Shown: positions 52,522 to 61,895 of the stretch, piece after piece
How the letters are laid out: each line of letters opens with the position of its first letter
Position numbering within the stretch: the first letter of the stretch is position 1
NCBI RefSeq assembly: GCF_009789555.1
Contig: NZ_CP046902.1
Location: 2,186,001 to 2,250,000, forward strand
DNA: 64,000 nucleotides
DNA from: Stutzerimonas stutzeri
GTDB lineage: Bacteria > Pseudomonadota > Gammaproteobacteria > Pseudomonadales > Pseudomonadaceae
Direction: 5' to 3'
Translations under genes and position numbers: made by a program
The notes under the pieces: model-generated
The model's input: only the letters and a program-made list of their open reading frames with translations
Told to the model about the DNA's origin: nothing
Databases searched by the model: none

Positions 52522-54093
52522 GTGTCACGTACTTTTCATTTCGAAACAGGCGCTCGAAAAGGTCGGGCTCTGGGAATGGCGTTGGGTCTGTGCATGAGTC
52601 TGGTTGCCGGCCATGGCTGGGCATTCGGGCTCGACGATGTGGCGGCGAAGGCTGAAAAACTGGCGGCGCAAGGCTATGCAGCGCCGCAAAGCAACCTGCC
52701 GCCGGTGTTTCGCAACATGGCGTTCGCCGATTACCAGCAACTGCGCTTTCGCGGCGAAGAGGCGCGCTGGCACGATGCGCCGACGCCGTTCAAGCTGCAG
52801 TTCTATCATCAGGGCATGCACTTCGATGTGCCGGTCAAGATCAATGAGATCACCGCCAAGGGCGTCGAGGAGATTCGCTACGAGCCGCAGATGTTCGATT
52901 TCGGCAAGGTGCAGATCGAACCGGCGGCTCTGGAGAATCTCGGCTTCGCCGGTTTCAAGGTGTTGTACCCGCTGAACAAGGCCGACAAGTCGGACGAGCT
53001 GATGACGCTGCTCGGCGCGAGCTACTTCAGGGTCGTCGGCAAGGGCCAGGTGTACGGCCTCTCGGCGCGTGGCCTGGCCATCGATACGGCGCTGCCGAGC
53101 GGCGAGGAGTTCCCACGCTTTCGCGAGTTCTGGGTCGAGCGCCCGCAAGCCGACCGGCGCAATCTGGTGATCTACGCGCTGCTCGATTCGCCACGCGCCA
53201 CCGGCGCCTACCGGATGGTGGTAACGCCGGGCAAGGACAGTACCGTCGACGTGCAGGCCAGGGTCTACCTGCGCGAACCGGTGGAGAAGCTCGGCATCGC
53301 TGCGCTCACCAGCATGTACCTGTTCGGTGCCAACCAGCCGAGCGGACTGCTCAATTACCGCCCGCAGTTGCACGATTCCGAAGGGCTGGCGATCCATACC
53401 GGTTCGGGTGAGTGGATCTGGCGCCCGCTGAACAACCCCAGGCGGCTGGCTGTCAGCAGCTACAGCGTGGAAAACCCACGTGGTTTCGGACTGCTCCAGC
53501 GCACCCGGGATTTCGGCCGCTACGAGGACCTCGACGATCGCTACGATCTGCGCCCCAGTGGCTGGGTCGAACCGCGGGGCGACTGGGGCAAGGGGCGCGT
53601 CGAACTGATCGAAATCCCCACGCCGGACGAAACCAACGACAACATTGTCGCTTTCTGGGTGCCCGAGCAGCGACCGGAGCCCGGCGCGCCGCTGGACTTC
53701 GAATACCGGCTGCACTTCACCATGGACGAGCCGGGGCTGCATGACCCGGCGCTTGCATGGGTCGATCAGACGCGTTTGTCGACCGGCGACGTCAAGCAGT
53801 CCAACCTCATTCGCCAACCTGACGGCAGTACGGCACTGATCGTCGACTTCGTCGGGCCCAACCTGGCCGAGCTGCCGGCCGACGCCCCGGTCAGTACACG
53901 GGTCAGCATCGGCGAAAACGCCGAGCTGGTGGAGAACAATCTGCGGCATAACCCGGTGACCGAAGGGTGGCGGCTGACCTTGCGCTTGAAAGTGCGTGAC
54001 CCCAGGCGGCCGGTCGAGCTGCGGGCAGCGCTGGTGGAAGGCGAGAAGACGCTTTCCGAAACCTGGAGCTACCAGATACCGAACCATGAATAA
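52522..54093 (+). CDS. opgG: Glucan biosynthesis protein G (osmoregulated periplasmic glucans)
   Basis: A periplasmic protein of 523 residues required for branching or release of osmoregulated periplasmic glucans. It has an N-terminal signal (~18-36, LGMALGLCMSLVAGHGWAFG) and the family segments FRNMAFADYQQLRFRGEEARW, FGANQPSGLLNYRPQLHDSEGL and GEWIWRPLNNPRRLAVSSY. The start is GTG at 52522 with AGGAGG just upstream. It overlaps opgH by 8 bases. Confidence 0.94.
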   Translation: MSRTFHFETGARKGRALGMALGLCMSLVAGHGWAFGLDDVAAKAEKLAAQGYAAPQSNLPPVFRNMAFADYQQLRFRGEEARWHDAPTPFKLQFYHQGMHFDVPVKINEITAKGVEEIRYEPQMFDFGKVQIEPAALENLGFAGFKVLYPLNKADKSDELMTLLGASYFRVVGKGQVYGLSARGLAIDTALPSGEEFPRFREFWVERPQADRRNLVIYALLDSPRATGAYRMVVTPGKDSTVDVQARVYLREPVEKLGIAALTSMYLFGANQPSGLLNYRPQLHDSEGLAIHTGSGEWIWRPLNNPRRLAVSSYSVENPRGFGLLQRTRDFGRYEDLDDRYDLRPSGWVEPRGDWGKGRVELIEIPTPDETNDNIVAFWVPEQRPEPGAPLDFEYRLHFTMDEPGLHDPALAWVDQTRLSTGDVKQSNLIRQPDGSTALIVDFVGPNLAELPADAPVSTRVSIGENAELVENNLRHNPVTEGWRLTLRLKVRDPRRPVELRAALVEGEKTLSETWSYQIPNHE

Positions 54094-56656
54094 CCCCGCG
54101 GAGCCCTCGGTCACCGGCCGTTATATCGACCAGCTACCGCTCGATGCGGAACAACGCCAGGTCCTGATCGGTGAAGTGGACCAGGCCAGCGGCGGGCTGG
54201 ACGATGTGCACCGGGTACTGGCCCGCATGCTGTCGAACGCCGGGGGTGCGCAAGGGCGCTCTGGCGACCTGCTGGGTTCGGTCGCTGCGCGGCTGAAACT
54301 CGGCTGGGGCGACACGCTGGAGCGCGCCAGGGCGTTGGCACGCGATCATCAGGAACGTGTCTGTATTCGTTCCACCCCGCCAATCGTGCGGACCCGGATG
54401 GTGCCCGAGCCCTGGCATACCAATGTGCTGCGCCTGAGTTGGTGGCGGCTGCTGCGCAAGAAGAATCGCACGGTAGAATTGCCGCCCGCTCAGTCGATCG
54501 ACCGCTCGGGCTGGCGCAAGGTTGCGGCCTTCCGCCGAACGACTTTGCTCATGCTGATGCTGGTGCAGACCGCGATTGCGACCTGGCACATGAAATCGGT
54601 ACTGCCCTACCAGGGCTGGGCGCTGATCGATCTGCAGGAAGTCTTTCAGCAACCGTTGCAGGAGTCGGCGCGCCAGATCCTTCCCTATGTGGTGCAGACC
54701 AGCATCCTGATGCTGTTCGCGTTGCTGTTCTGCTGGGTATCGGTGGGCTTCTGGACGGCGCTGATGGGCTTTTTCCAGCTGCTCAAGGGGCATGATCACT
54801 ACAATATCTCGGCCAGCACCCTCGGTGACGAGCCGATCCCGCGGGAGGCGCGAACCGCACTCGTGATGCCGATCGCCAACGAAGACGTGCCGCGAGTGTT
54901 CGCCGGGTTGCGTGCGACCTACGAGTCGCTCAAGGCCACCGGGCAGATCGAGCATTTCGATATCTTCGTGCTCAGCGACAGCAACGATCCCGATACCTGC
55001 GTCGCCGAACAGAAGGCCTGGCTGGAGCTGTGCCGCGACGTGGATGGCTTCCGCCACATCTTCTATCGCCGTCGGCGCCGACGGGTGAAGCGCAAGAGCG
55101 GGAACATCGATGACTTCTGTCGTCGCTGGGGCAGCAGCTATCGCTACATGGTGGTGCTCGACGCGGACAGCGTCATGAGCGGCGAATGCCTGACCAGCCT
55201 GGTGCGGCTGATGGAAGCCAATCCCGGTGCCGGAATCATCCAGACCGCGCCGAAGGCATCGGGCATGGACACGCTCTATGCCCGGATGCAGCAGTTCGCC
55301 ACGCGGGTCTACGGTCCCCTGTTCACCGCCGGGCTCAATTTCTGGCAACTGGGCGAGTCTCATTACTGGGGTCACAACGCGATCATCCGGGTCCAACCCT
55401 TCATCGAGCACTGCGCCCTGGCGCCGCTGCCGGGCAAGGGCGCTTTCGCCGGGGATATTCTCTCCCACGACTTCGTCGAGGCGGCGTTGATGCGCCGCGC
55501 GGGCTGGGGTGTGTGGATCGCTTATGACCTGCCGGGCAGCTACGAGGAGCTGCCGCCGAACCTGCTCGACGAATTGAAGCGCGACCGCCGCTGGTGCCAT
55601 GGCAACCTGATGAATTTCCGGCTGTTCCTGGTCAAGGGCATGCATACCGTGCATCGCTTCGTGTTCCTCACGGGGGTGATGTCCTACCTGTCGGCGCCGC
55701 TCTGGTTCATCTTTCTGGCGCTGTCCACCGGGCTGTTGGCGATTCACACGTTGATGGTGCCGGAGTATTTCCTGCAACCGAACCAACTGTATCCGCTGTG
55801 GCCGCAGTGGCATCCCGAGGAAGCCATCGCACTGTTCTCGGCAACGCTGACCTTGCTCTTCCTGCCGAAACTGCTCAGCGTGCTGCTGATCTGGATTCAG
55901 GGCGCGCAGGAGTACGGCGGGCGCATTCGCCTGTTGATGTCGATGCTGCTCGAAACCCTGTTCTCGATGCTGGCGGCGCCGGTGCGCATGCTGTTCCACA
56001 CCGTATTCGTCACGGCGGCGTTCCTCGGCTGGTCGGTGCAGTGGAACTCACCGCAGCGCGCCGACAACGCCACGCCCTGGGGCGAGGCACTGCGCCGACA
56101 CGGTTCGCAGATGCTGCTGGGTGTGCTCTGGACGGCACTGGTGGCCTGGCTGGACCCTGCGTTCCTCTGGTGGCTGGCGCCGATCGTGGTGTCACTGATT
56201 CTGTCGGCGCCGGTATCGGTGATCACCAGCCGCACGGGCCTGGGGCTGGCGGCCTTTCGGCGCAAGCTGTTCCTGATTCCGGAAGAGTTCAATCCGCCTC
56301 AGGAGCTGGCTTCGACCGATCGTTACACCCGACAGAATCAGGAGAGCGCCTTGCATGACGGATTCATCGCAGCGACGGTGGACCCGATCTACAACGCGTT
56401 GGTATGCGGCATGGCGCGGGCGCGGCACGCCAAGGTGGTGCCTGGTGCCGAGCGGCTGCGCGAGCAGCGTATGCGGCAGATTCTGGATGCCGGTCCCCGC
56501 GGCGCGGCCGAAGCGGCGCGTTGGCGCCTGCTCAACGATCCGGACGGTATGGCCAGGCTGCACCATCAGGTCTGGGAGGACCCGCGCTATCAGGAATGGC
56601 GTGATGCCTACCGGCGAGCCCGTTGGAACGAGGCGGACGAAACCGTGCAGCGCTAG
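54086..56656 (+). CDS. opgH: Glucans biosynthesis glucosyltransferase H
   Basis: An inner-membrane processive glucosyltransferase of 856 residues that polymerises UDP-glucose into the linear beta-glucan backbone. The GT2 catalytic domain has DSNDPDTCVAEQKAW, VVLDADSVMSGECLTSLV (DxD) and RRDRRWCHGNLMNF (R/QxxRW); about seven or eight membrane helices flank it. The ATG at 54086 overlaps the opgG stop (ATGAATAA). In E. coli OpgH also couples UDP-glucose to cell size. Confidence 0.95.
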   Translation: MNNPAEPSVTGRYIDQLPLDAEQRQVLIGEVDQASGGLDDVHRVLARMLSNAGGAQGRSGDLLGSVAARLKLGWGDTLERARALARDHQERVCIRSTPPIVRTRMVPEPWHTNVLRLSWWRLLRKKNRTVELPPAQSIDRSGWRKVAAFRRTTLLMLMLVQTAIATWHMKSVLPYQGWALIDLQEVFQQPLQESARQILPYVVQTSILMLFALLFCWVSVGFWTALMGFFQLLKGHDHYNISASTLGDEPIPREARTALVMPIANEDVPRVFAGLRATYESLKATGQIEHFDIFVLSDSNDPDTCVAEQKAWLELCRDVDGFRHIFYRRRRRRVKRKSGNIDDFCRRWGSSYRYMVVLDADSVMSGECLTSLVRLMEANPGAGIIQTAPKASGMDTLYARMQQFATRVYGPLFTAGLNFWQLGESHYWGHNAIIRVQPFIEHCALAPLPGKGAFAGDILSHDFVEAALMRRAGWGVWIAYDLPGSYEELPPNLLDELKRDRRWCHGNLMNFRLFLVKGMHTVHRFVFLTGVMSYLSAPLWFIFLALSTGLLAIHTLMVPEYFLQPNQLYPLWPQWHPEEAIALFSATLTLLFLPKLLSVLLIWIQGAQEYGGRIRLLMSMLLETLFSMLAAPVRMLFHTVFVTAAFLGWSVQWNSPQRADNATPWGEALRRHGSQMLLGVLWTALVAWLDPAFLWWLAPIVVSLILSAPVSVITSRTGLGLAAFRRKLFLIPEEFNPPQELASTDRYTRQNQESALHDGFIAATVDPIYNALVCGMARARHAKVVPGAERLREQRMRQILDAGPRGAAEAARWRLLNDPDGMARLHHQVWEDPRYQEWRDAYRRARWNEADETVQR

Positions 56657-56721
56657 CGCTCGTGCGAAGAGTGCGCGCGGCGCGGTGCTGCCCGAGCATG
56701 GCGAATGCGTCGGGCGCACGG

Positions 56722-57372
56722 TCAATGGGGGTGTTGGCCCTCTTCGGTGTGGTGGTCAGCACCTGCGGCGGGGCCTGCCTGGCGGGCTTCGCCGCTAGTG
56801 CCTGGATCAGCCCGCCCGCCACGGCGATGGAGCATATCCGCCTCGCTGCCGCCGTGCTGATGGCCGTCGCTCGCGGCGACCAGCGCCCTGTATTCCATGG
56901 GCGTCAGCGCGGGTAACTGCTCCAGCAGCGCGACCAGTCCCCAGATGTACGGGTCGGCCATGCGCTTGCCCCAGGCGGGCATGCCGGTGGCCTTGATGCC
57001 ATGTTTGATGGTCCAGAAATCGCTGGCCGGGTCGCGCATGCGGTTGGCGTCGGCGAGGTTCGGCGGCGCCGGGTTGAGCCCCTCGCTCAGCTCGGTCGCA
57101 GCGCTGCCGGGCGCCAGATGACAGGCGACGCACATTGCGTCGTAGTTGCCCGCGCCTGATCGAATCAGTTCCGCATCGCTGAGGTCCGGCACCTCGATGT
57201 TTCGCGTACGGACTGCGATAGAGCGTTCGCGAACGGTTTTCAGCAGCGCGTGCACCGGCGAGAAATGAGGATTATCCGCCGCGACATTGATGGCCCCGGT
57301 GTACACCAGGCCCGCTGCGACGAGGATGATCGACAGGACGGCCAGCAGCGCTGTTGTCAGAATCTTGAGCAT
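56722..57372 (-). CDS. Mono-heme class I cytochrome c with His-rich tail
   Basis: A membrane-anchored or secreted cytochrome c of 216 residues. It has an N-terminal hydrophobic helix (~4-27), the heme site CVACH (C81, C84, H85) and a likely axial Met at about 131 (ATGMPAWGKRM). The C-terminal ~45 residues are His/Gly-rich (GHQHGGSE, HRRGG, ADHHTEEGQHPH) and could bind copper. It is the last gene of the cop operon, 13 bases after copB. A role in electron transfer to or from the CopA oxidase is inference. Confidence 0.86.
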   Translation of the reverse strand: MLKILTTALLAVLSIILVAAGLVYTGAINVAADNPHFSPVHALLKTVRERSIAVRTRNIEVPDLSDAELIRSGAGNYDAMCVACHLAPGSAATELSEGLNPAPPNLADANRMRDPASDFWTIKHGIKATGMPAWGKRMADPYIWGLVALLEQLPALTPMEYRALVAASDGHQHGGSEADMLHRRGGRADPGTSGEARQAGPAAGADHHTEEGQHPH

Positions 57373-57385
57373 GGCCGTCGTCTTC

Positions 57386-58423
57386 TCAGAACCAGAATCG
57401 GATACCCGCCACCAGACGGGCTTCGCTTGTCTCTTCCCCTTTGACACGCTGCAGGTCGGCGTTGTTGCCGTAGGCACGGCTCCAGGTTACGCCCAGATAG
57501 GGCGCAAACTGCCGGCTGATCTCGTAGCGCAAGCGCAATCCGGCGCTGGCTTCGCTGAATCCGGAGCCAACACCTCGGCGCTCGTCGTTGCGCCCGTGCA
57601 GGTTGATTTCGCCAGTGGGCTGCAATATCCAGCGCTGGGTGAGCAGGATGTCGTATTCCGCTTCCAGGCGCAGTGCCGTCTGGCCGCCTTCACCGATGAA
57701 CGCCGTGGCTTCGGTTTCCAGCCCATACAAGGGCATGCCTTGGACGCCGAACGCTGCCCAGGTCTGCGCTGGCCCGGGCTTGAAATCCTGGCGTATGCCC
57801 GCGACGGTTTCCCACCAGGGGCTGGTGGCATGGCTCCACAGCAGTTGCAGCTCAGCTTCCTCAGTATGGCCGTTGGTTCGTTCGCCCTCGGCACGCCATG
57901 CCAGGCGGTCGATGTCGCCGCCGGCCCAACCGCTCAGATCCCAGGCCAGTGTGCTGCCTTCGTCGGCGTCCTGCCATTCCAGTTCGTCGGCTACGAACAT
58001 GACGTGTGTGCCGCCTTGATGCATGTGGTGCTCGGGCAGGTCAGGAAAGGCGGCGTCGCGGTCGGCCGGGCTGATGGCGGGTAGCGGCGCCGGGCTCGTT
58101 TGCGTCGCAGCGCTGCCTGCCTCGGGGCGATGCGGCATGCCGTGTGAGGAGTGGCTGCTGTGGCGAGGGTCCCCTTGGCCGTGGCGGCGCCCTGACGGGG
58201 CCGCTGACTGGGCGGGGGCATGAGCACCATGCCGCGCATGGTCGGAATGATCCATGTTGGCGTGATCCTGCGTTGCGCCGTGTGACGGGGCCGACAACGG
58301 GCGGTGCGGTCGATGGCCGTCGTGCTCGCTCTGCGACTGGGCGATACCCGAATGCAGGGCGATCATCAGCCCCAGCGCGGGCACGGCGTTACGGACGGCA
58401 TGGTTCATGGGCTTGGCCTTCAT
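57386..58423 (-). CDS. copB: Copper resistance outer-membrane protein CopB
   Basis: An outer-membrane protein of 345 residues. After a signal peptide (~1-31) comes a His/Met-rich linker (EHDGHRPHRPL, MDHSDHARHGAH, SHSSHGMPHRPE) for copper binding, then a ~215-residue beta-barrel ending in aromatic F (GIRFWF). The ATG at 58423 overlaps the copA stop (ATGA); a second ATG lies at 58408. With periplasmic CopA it sequesters or detoxifies copper. Confidence 0.93.
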   Translation of the reverse strand: MKAKPMNHAVRNAVPALGLMIALHSGIAQSQSEHDGHRPHRPLSAPSHGATQDHANMDHSDHARHGAHAPAQSAAPSGRRHGQGDPRHSSHSSHGMPHRPEAGSAATQTSPAPLPAISPADRDAAFPDLPEHHMHQGGTHVMFVADELEWQDADEGSTLAWDLSGWAGGDIDRLAWRAEGERTNGHTEEAELQLLWSHATSPWWETVAGIRQDFKPGPAQTWAAFGVQGMPLYGLETEATAFIGEGGQTALRLEAEYDILLTQRWILQPTGEINLHGRNDERRGVGSGFSEASAGLRLRYEISRQFAPYLGVTWSRAYGNNADLQRVKGEETSEARLVAGIRFWF

Positions 58424-60204
58424 TCTTCTACGCGGACCTCTCGAAACATTCCGAGCTCCATGTGCATCAGCAGGTGACAGTGATAGGCCCAACGCCCGAG
58501 GGCTTCGGCGGTCACGCGGTAGCTGCGCCTGGAGCCGGGCGGCATGTCGATGGTGTGCTTGCGCACCTGGAACCGGCCGTGCTCGTCCTCGAGGTCGCTC
58601 CACATTCCATGCAGGTGGATGGGGTGGTGCATCATGGTGTCGTTGACCAGCACGAAGCGCACCCGCTCGCCGTATTTCAGCCGCACCGGCTCCGCATGGG
58701 CGAAGGGAATCCCGTCGAAGGACCAGGCAAAGCGCTCCATATGGCCGGTCAGGTGCAACTCCAGGGTACGCATCGGCTCGCGACCGTCCGGGTCGGGAAA
58801 GGCGCTGCGCAGATCGGCATAGGTCAATACGCGACGGCCATTGTCGCGCAGGCCGATGCCCGGATCGTCCAGCTTGGCCGCCGGCATCATGGTCTGCATG
58901 TCCACCAGGGGGTTGCCGTCTTCGCTGGCCGGATGGGGCTGCATCGAGCGGCTGCGCACGGCGTTGCCGTGGCCCGTCATCCCATGATTCATCTCCGCGT
59001 GATTCATCGTTCCGTGTCCCATGGCGCGGTGGTCCGTCGTGGCCGCGCTGCCGGCTTCATGCGAGCCGTGACTGCCGTGGCCCATGTCTTCCATGCTCAG
59101 CTCGGGACGTGGATCGGGTCGTGGCACCGGCGCGCTCAGCCCCTGGCGCATGGCAAGCGTGCCGCGGGCGTAGCCGCTGCGGTCCATGGACTGGGCGAAC
59201 AGGGTGTAGGCGTTCTGGCTGGCGTCCGGCGCGACGATGATGTCGACGGTCTCGGCCACTGCCAGGCGCAGTTCGTCGACCTCGACCGGCTCGACCGGCT
59301 GGCCGTCCACGGCCACGACGGTGAGCGCAAGGCCGGGGATTCTGAAATCGAAATAGGTCATCGCCGAGCCATTGATCAGACGCAGGCGCACCCGCTCGCC
59401 CGGCTCGAACAGGGCGGTCCAGTTACCGTCCGGCGCCTGGCCGTTGAGCAGGTAGGTATAGGTGGCGCCACTGATGTCCGCGAGGTCGGTGGGCGTCATC
59501 TTCATCTTCGCCCAGGCCCAGCGGTTGCCAAGGGTTTCGCTCCAGCCGCGGTCAGCGACATCGTCGATGAAATCACCCAGCGTGCGACGGCCGCGATTGT
59601 AGTAGTCGGCCTGCTTCTTCAGCTTGTCCAGCACCCGCGCCGGGCCTTCATCGGTCCAGTCGGTGAGCATCACGACATAGTCACGCTCGTACTCGAATGG
59701 CTCGGGCTCGCGCGGATCGATCACCAGCGGTCCGTAGACCCCAAGCTGTTCCTGGAAGGCGGAATGGCTGTGATACCAGTAGGTGCCGCTCTGTTTCACT
59801 TCGAAGCGGTATTCATACATGCCGTCCGGGGCGATCCCGGCGAAGCTGAAACCGGGGACGCCATCCATGTTGGCCGGCAGCAGGATGCCGTGCCAGTGGA
59901 TCGAGGTGTCCTGCGGCAGACGGTTGCGTACCCGCAGGGTTACGGTGTCGCCTTCGCGCCAGCGCAACAGCGGGCCGGGAATGCTTCCGTTGATGGCCAT
60001 CGCGGTGCGGTCGCGCCCGCTGAAGTTGACCCCGAGCGCGTCGATGGTCAGGTCGAACTCGCGACCCGCCAGTACGCCCTGATCAGCCCGCTGGTGAGGG
60101 CGCGCCACTGCCCAGACGGGCGGGCGCCAGACGCCCAGACCGGCAACGACGCCTCCCGCGGCCAGGGTTTTGATGAAGGTTCGCCGGGACGCCTTGGATT
60201 GCAT
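58420..60204 (-). CDS. copA: Copper resistance multicopper oxidase CopA
   Basis: A periplasmic multicopper oxidase of 594 residues exported by Tat (SRRTFIKTLAAGG). The four copper motifs are visible: HWHGILLP (103-110), HSHSAFQEQLGVYGPLVI, HPIHLHGMWSDLE and HCHLLMHMELGMFREV. A Met/His-rich insert before the last domain (MEDMGHGSHGSHEAG, MGHGTMNHAEMNHGM) marks the CopA/PcoA type that binds extra copper and oxidises Cu(I). It is the third gene of the cop operon. Confidence 0.95.
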   Translation of the reverse strand: MQSKASRRTFIKTLAAGGVVAGLGVWRPPVWAVARPHQRADQGVLAGREFDLTIDALGVNFSGRDRTAMAINGSIPGPLLRWREGDTVTLRVRNRLPQDTSIHWHGILLPANMDGVPGFSFAGIAPDGMYEYRFEVKQSGTYWYHSHSAFQEQLGVYGPLVIDPREPEPFEYERDYVVMLTDWTDEGPARVLDKLKKQADYYNRGRRTLGDFIDDVADRGWSETLGNRWAWAKMKMTPTDLADISGATYTYLLNGQAPDGNWTALFEPGERVRLRLINGSAMTYFDFRIPGLALTVVAVDGQPVEPVEVDELRLAVAETVDIIVAPDASQNAYTLFAQSMDRSGYARGTLAMRQGLSAPVPRPDPRPELSMEDMGHGSHGSHEAGSAATTDHRAMGHGTMNHAEMNHGMTGHGNAVRSRSMQPHPASEDGNPLVDMQTMMPAAKLDDPGIGLRDNGRRVLTYADLRSAFPDPDGREPMRTLELHLTGHMERFAWSFDGIPFAHAEPVRLKYGERVRFVLVNDTMMHHPIHLHGMWSDLEDEHGRFQVRKHTIDMPPGSRRSYRVTAEALGRWAYHCHLLMHMELGMFREVRVEE

Positions 60205-60273
60205 GATGTACCTGTTCGGTCAGCTGTAGTCGGGAGGGACGTCCGTGCCGTGACGGACGCGTTGCGCTGCTCG

Positions 60274-60711
60274 TTACGGCACGGCGTAATCGGCGATTAC
60301 CACGTCCCTGCCGTCGGCTGTCAGGCCGATGACCTGATAGGCCTGTGCCGGTTGGCCGTAGTCCATGCCCGGTGAGCCAGCCGGCATGCCCGGTACGGCG
60401 ACGCCGACAAGGTCCGAGCGCTGCTTGAGTTCGAGAATTTGCGCGACCGGGACGTGGCCCTCGATGAACTTTCCCCCATCGATGACGCCGGTGTGGCAGG
60501 AACCCAGCCGGGGCGCCACCCCGAGGTGTTGCTTGACCGCGCTCATGTTGCGCTCGACATGGTCGCGCACCTCGAAACCGTTGGCCTGCAGGTACTTGAC
60601 CCAGTCCTTGCAGCAGCCGCAGCTGGCGTCGCGGTGCACGTCGATGATCTCCGCGGCCTGGGCGCTGGCGGCCAGGAACAGACCGGCGAAAAGGGCGAGT
60701 TTAGTGTGCAT
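60274..60711 (-). CDS. DUF411 periplasmic metal-binding protein
   Basis: A secreted protein of 145 residues with signal peptide 1-20 and a CGCC motif (C31, C33, C34 in DASCGCCKDWVKYL), plus a further Cys in GSCHTGVIDG. These are the hallmarks of DUF411, a family found in copper and other metal-resistance operons. It lies between copZ and copA on the same strand. A role as a periplasmic Cu(I) carrier is likely but not shown. Confidence 0.88.
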   Translation of the reverse strand: MHTKLALFAGLFLAASAQAAEIIDVHRDASCGCCKDWVKYLQANGFEVRDHVERNMSAVKQHLGVAPRLGSCHTGVIDGGKFIEGHVPVAQILELKQRSDLVGVAVPGMPAGSPGMDYGQPAQAYQVIGLTADGRDVVIADYAVP

Positions 60712-60732
60712 GACAGCTCCTTGAATGAGTCG

Positions 60733-60996
60733 CTAGTGGCAACCGCAGCGGCTGCCGCAACCGGCGCCGGATGGGGTTCGAGGCGTTGCCTTGGCGTCGA
60801 GTCGGGCTGGGTAGCCTGCCTCGACCAGCGCGGCGATCAGTGCCGCATGATCGGCGTCGCCCTCGACGCGAGCCCGGCCAGCACCGAGGTCGACCGCGAC
60901 ATCGGTGACGCCCGCGACAGGGGTCAACGCCTGAATGACATGACGAACACAGGCGCCGCACGTCATGCCCTGTACCTGAAGATCGATAGTGCTCAT
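60733..60996 (-). CDS. CopZ-like copper chaperone (HMA domain)
   Basis: A cytoplasmic protein of 87 residues with a ferredoxin-like heavy-metal-associated domain, metal site MTCGAC (C13, C16). Unlike standard ~65-residue CopZ it has an added Cys-rich tail, GAGCGSRCGCH, that could bind further metal. It is the first gene of the cop operon, preceded by GGAGG and a CueR-type operator. It presumably buffers Cu(I) or passes it to an exporter encoded elsewhere. Confidence 0.88.
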   Translation of the reverse strand: MSTIDLQVQGMTCGACVRHVIQALTPVAGVTDVAVDLGAGRARVEGDADHAALIAALVEAGYPARLDAKATPRTPSGAGCGSRCGCH

Positions 60997-61042
60997 GAAA
61001 ACCTCCGCAGCGGCTGGTCAGTCCAGCCTGGCTCGATGTTCA

Positions 61043-61063
61043 ACCTTGCCCACGTGGGAAGGT
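61043..61063 (-). promoter_or_regulatory. CueR-type (MerR family) operator/promoter of the cop operon
   Basis: The site is an inverted repeat with arms ACCTT and AAGGT around the core CCCACGTGGG, the form of CueR targets. On the minus strand TTGACC (61066-61061) gives a -35 box and GAACAT lies 19 bases further as a weak -10. The long spacer is diagnostic of MerR-family promoters. The start would be ~33 bases before copZ. No cueR gene is in the window. Confidence 0.7.
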
Positions 61064-61138
61064 CAAGCGGCTGTCATGGCGCCTTTTCGCTGCCGTTGAC
61101 ACTAGCGGCCCTCGGCTTTCACGAACCTGAGCGGAAGA

Positions 61139-61152
61139 TTACTTTTCTGTAA
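61139..61152. promoter_or_regulatory. Candidate cop box (CopR site)
   Basis: TTAC-TTTTCT-GTAA is a dyad of the kind bound by CopR/CusR regulators. It lies 60 bases before the copR ATG and about 140 bases before copZ, so it could serve either direction. Confidence 0.5.
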
Positions 61153-61211
61153 GCGTCTGGTTCGTCATGCGGGATCGCTGCACACTTGGCGATGCGTTGA
61201 GAGGAGGGGGC

Positions 61212-61895
61212 ATGAAACTTCTGGTCGCTGAAGACGAACCGAAAACCGGCATGTACCTGCAGCAGGGACTGAGCGAAGCAGGATTCACCGTCGACCGCGT
61301 GACCACGGGTCCCGACGCCCTGCAATCGGTGCTGAGCGCGCCGTACGACCTGTTGATCCTGGACGTCATGATGCCGGGGCTCGACGGTTGGGAAGTGCTG
61401 CGCCGGGTGCGAGCGGCAGGGCATGAAGTGCCGGTGCTGTTTCTGACCGCGCGCGATCGCGTCGAAGACCGGGTCAAGGGGCTGGAGTTGGGCGCCGACG
61501 ACTATCTGGTCAAGCCATTCGCGTTTTCCGAACTGCTGGCACGGGTGCGCACCTTGCTGCGGCGGGGCCATGCGGCGGCATTGCAGACGCAGTTGAAAGT
61601 CGCCGATCTTGAGGTCGACCTGCTCAAGCGACGCGCCGTGCGGGGCGGCCAGCGTATCGATCTGACTGCCAAGGAATTCGCGTTGCTGGAACTGCTGCTG
61701 CGACGGCGGGGCGAAGTGTTGCCCAAATCGCTGATCGCCTCGCAGGTCTGGGACATGAATTTCGACAGCGACACCAACGTCATCGAGGTGGCGATTCGCA
61801 GGCTCAGGGCGAAGATCGACGACGATTTCCAGCCCAAGCTGATCCACACTGCGCGCGGCATGGGTTACATGCTCGACGTGCCGGATGAACCGTGA
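61212..61895 (+). CDS. copR: Copper-responsive response regulator CopR (CusR type)
   Basis: An OmpR-family regulator of 227 residues. The receiver has acidic ED (7-8), phospho-acceptor D51 (LLILDVMMPGLDG) and K in ADDYLVKPFAFSELLAR; the winged helix ends RGMGYMLDVP. The ATG at 61212 has a very strong GAGGAGGGGG ribosome site. It overlaps copS by 4 bases (GTGA) and is divergent from the cop structural operon it probably activates. Confidence 0.92.
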   Translation: MKLLVAEDEPKTGMYLQQGLSEAGFTVDRVTTGPDALQSVLSAPYDLLILDVMMPGLDGWEVLRRVRAAGHEVPVLFLTARDRVEDRVKGLELGADDYLVKPFAFSELLARVRTLLRRGHAAALQTQLKVADLEVDLLKRRAVRGGQRIDLTAKEFALLELLLRRRGEVLPKSLIASQVWDMNFDSDTNVIEVAIRRLRAKIDDDFQPKLIHTARGMGYMLDVPDEP

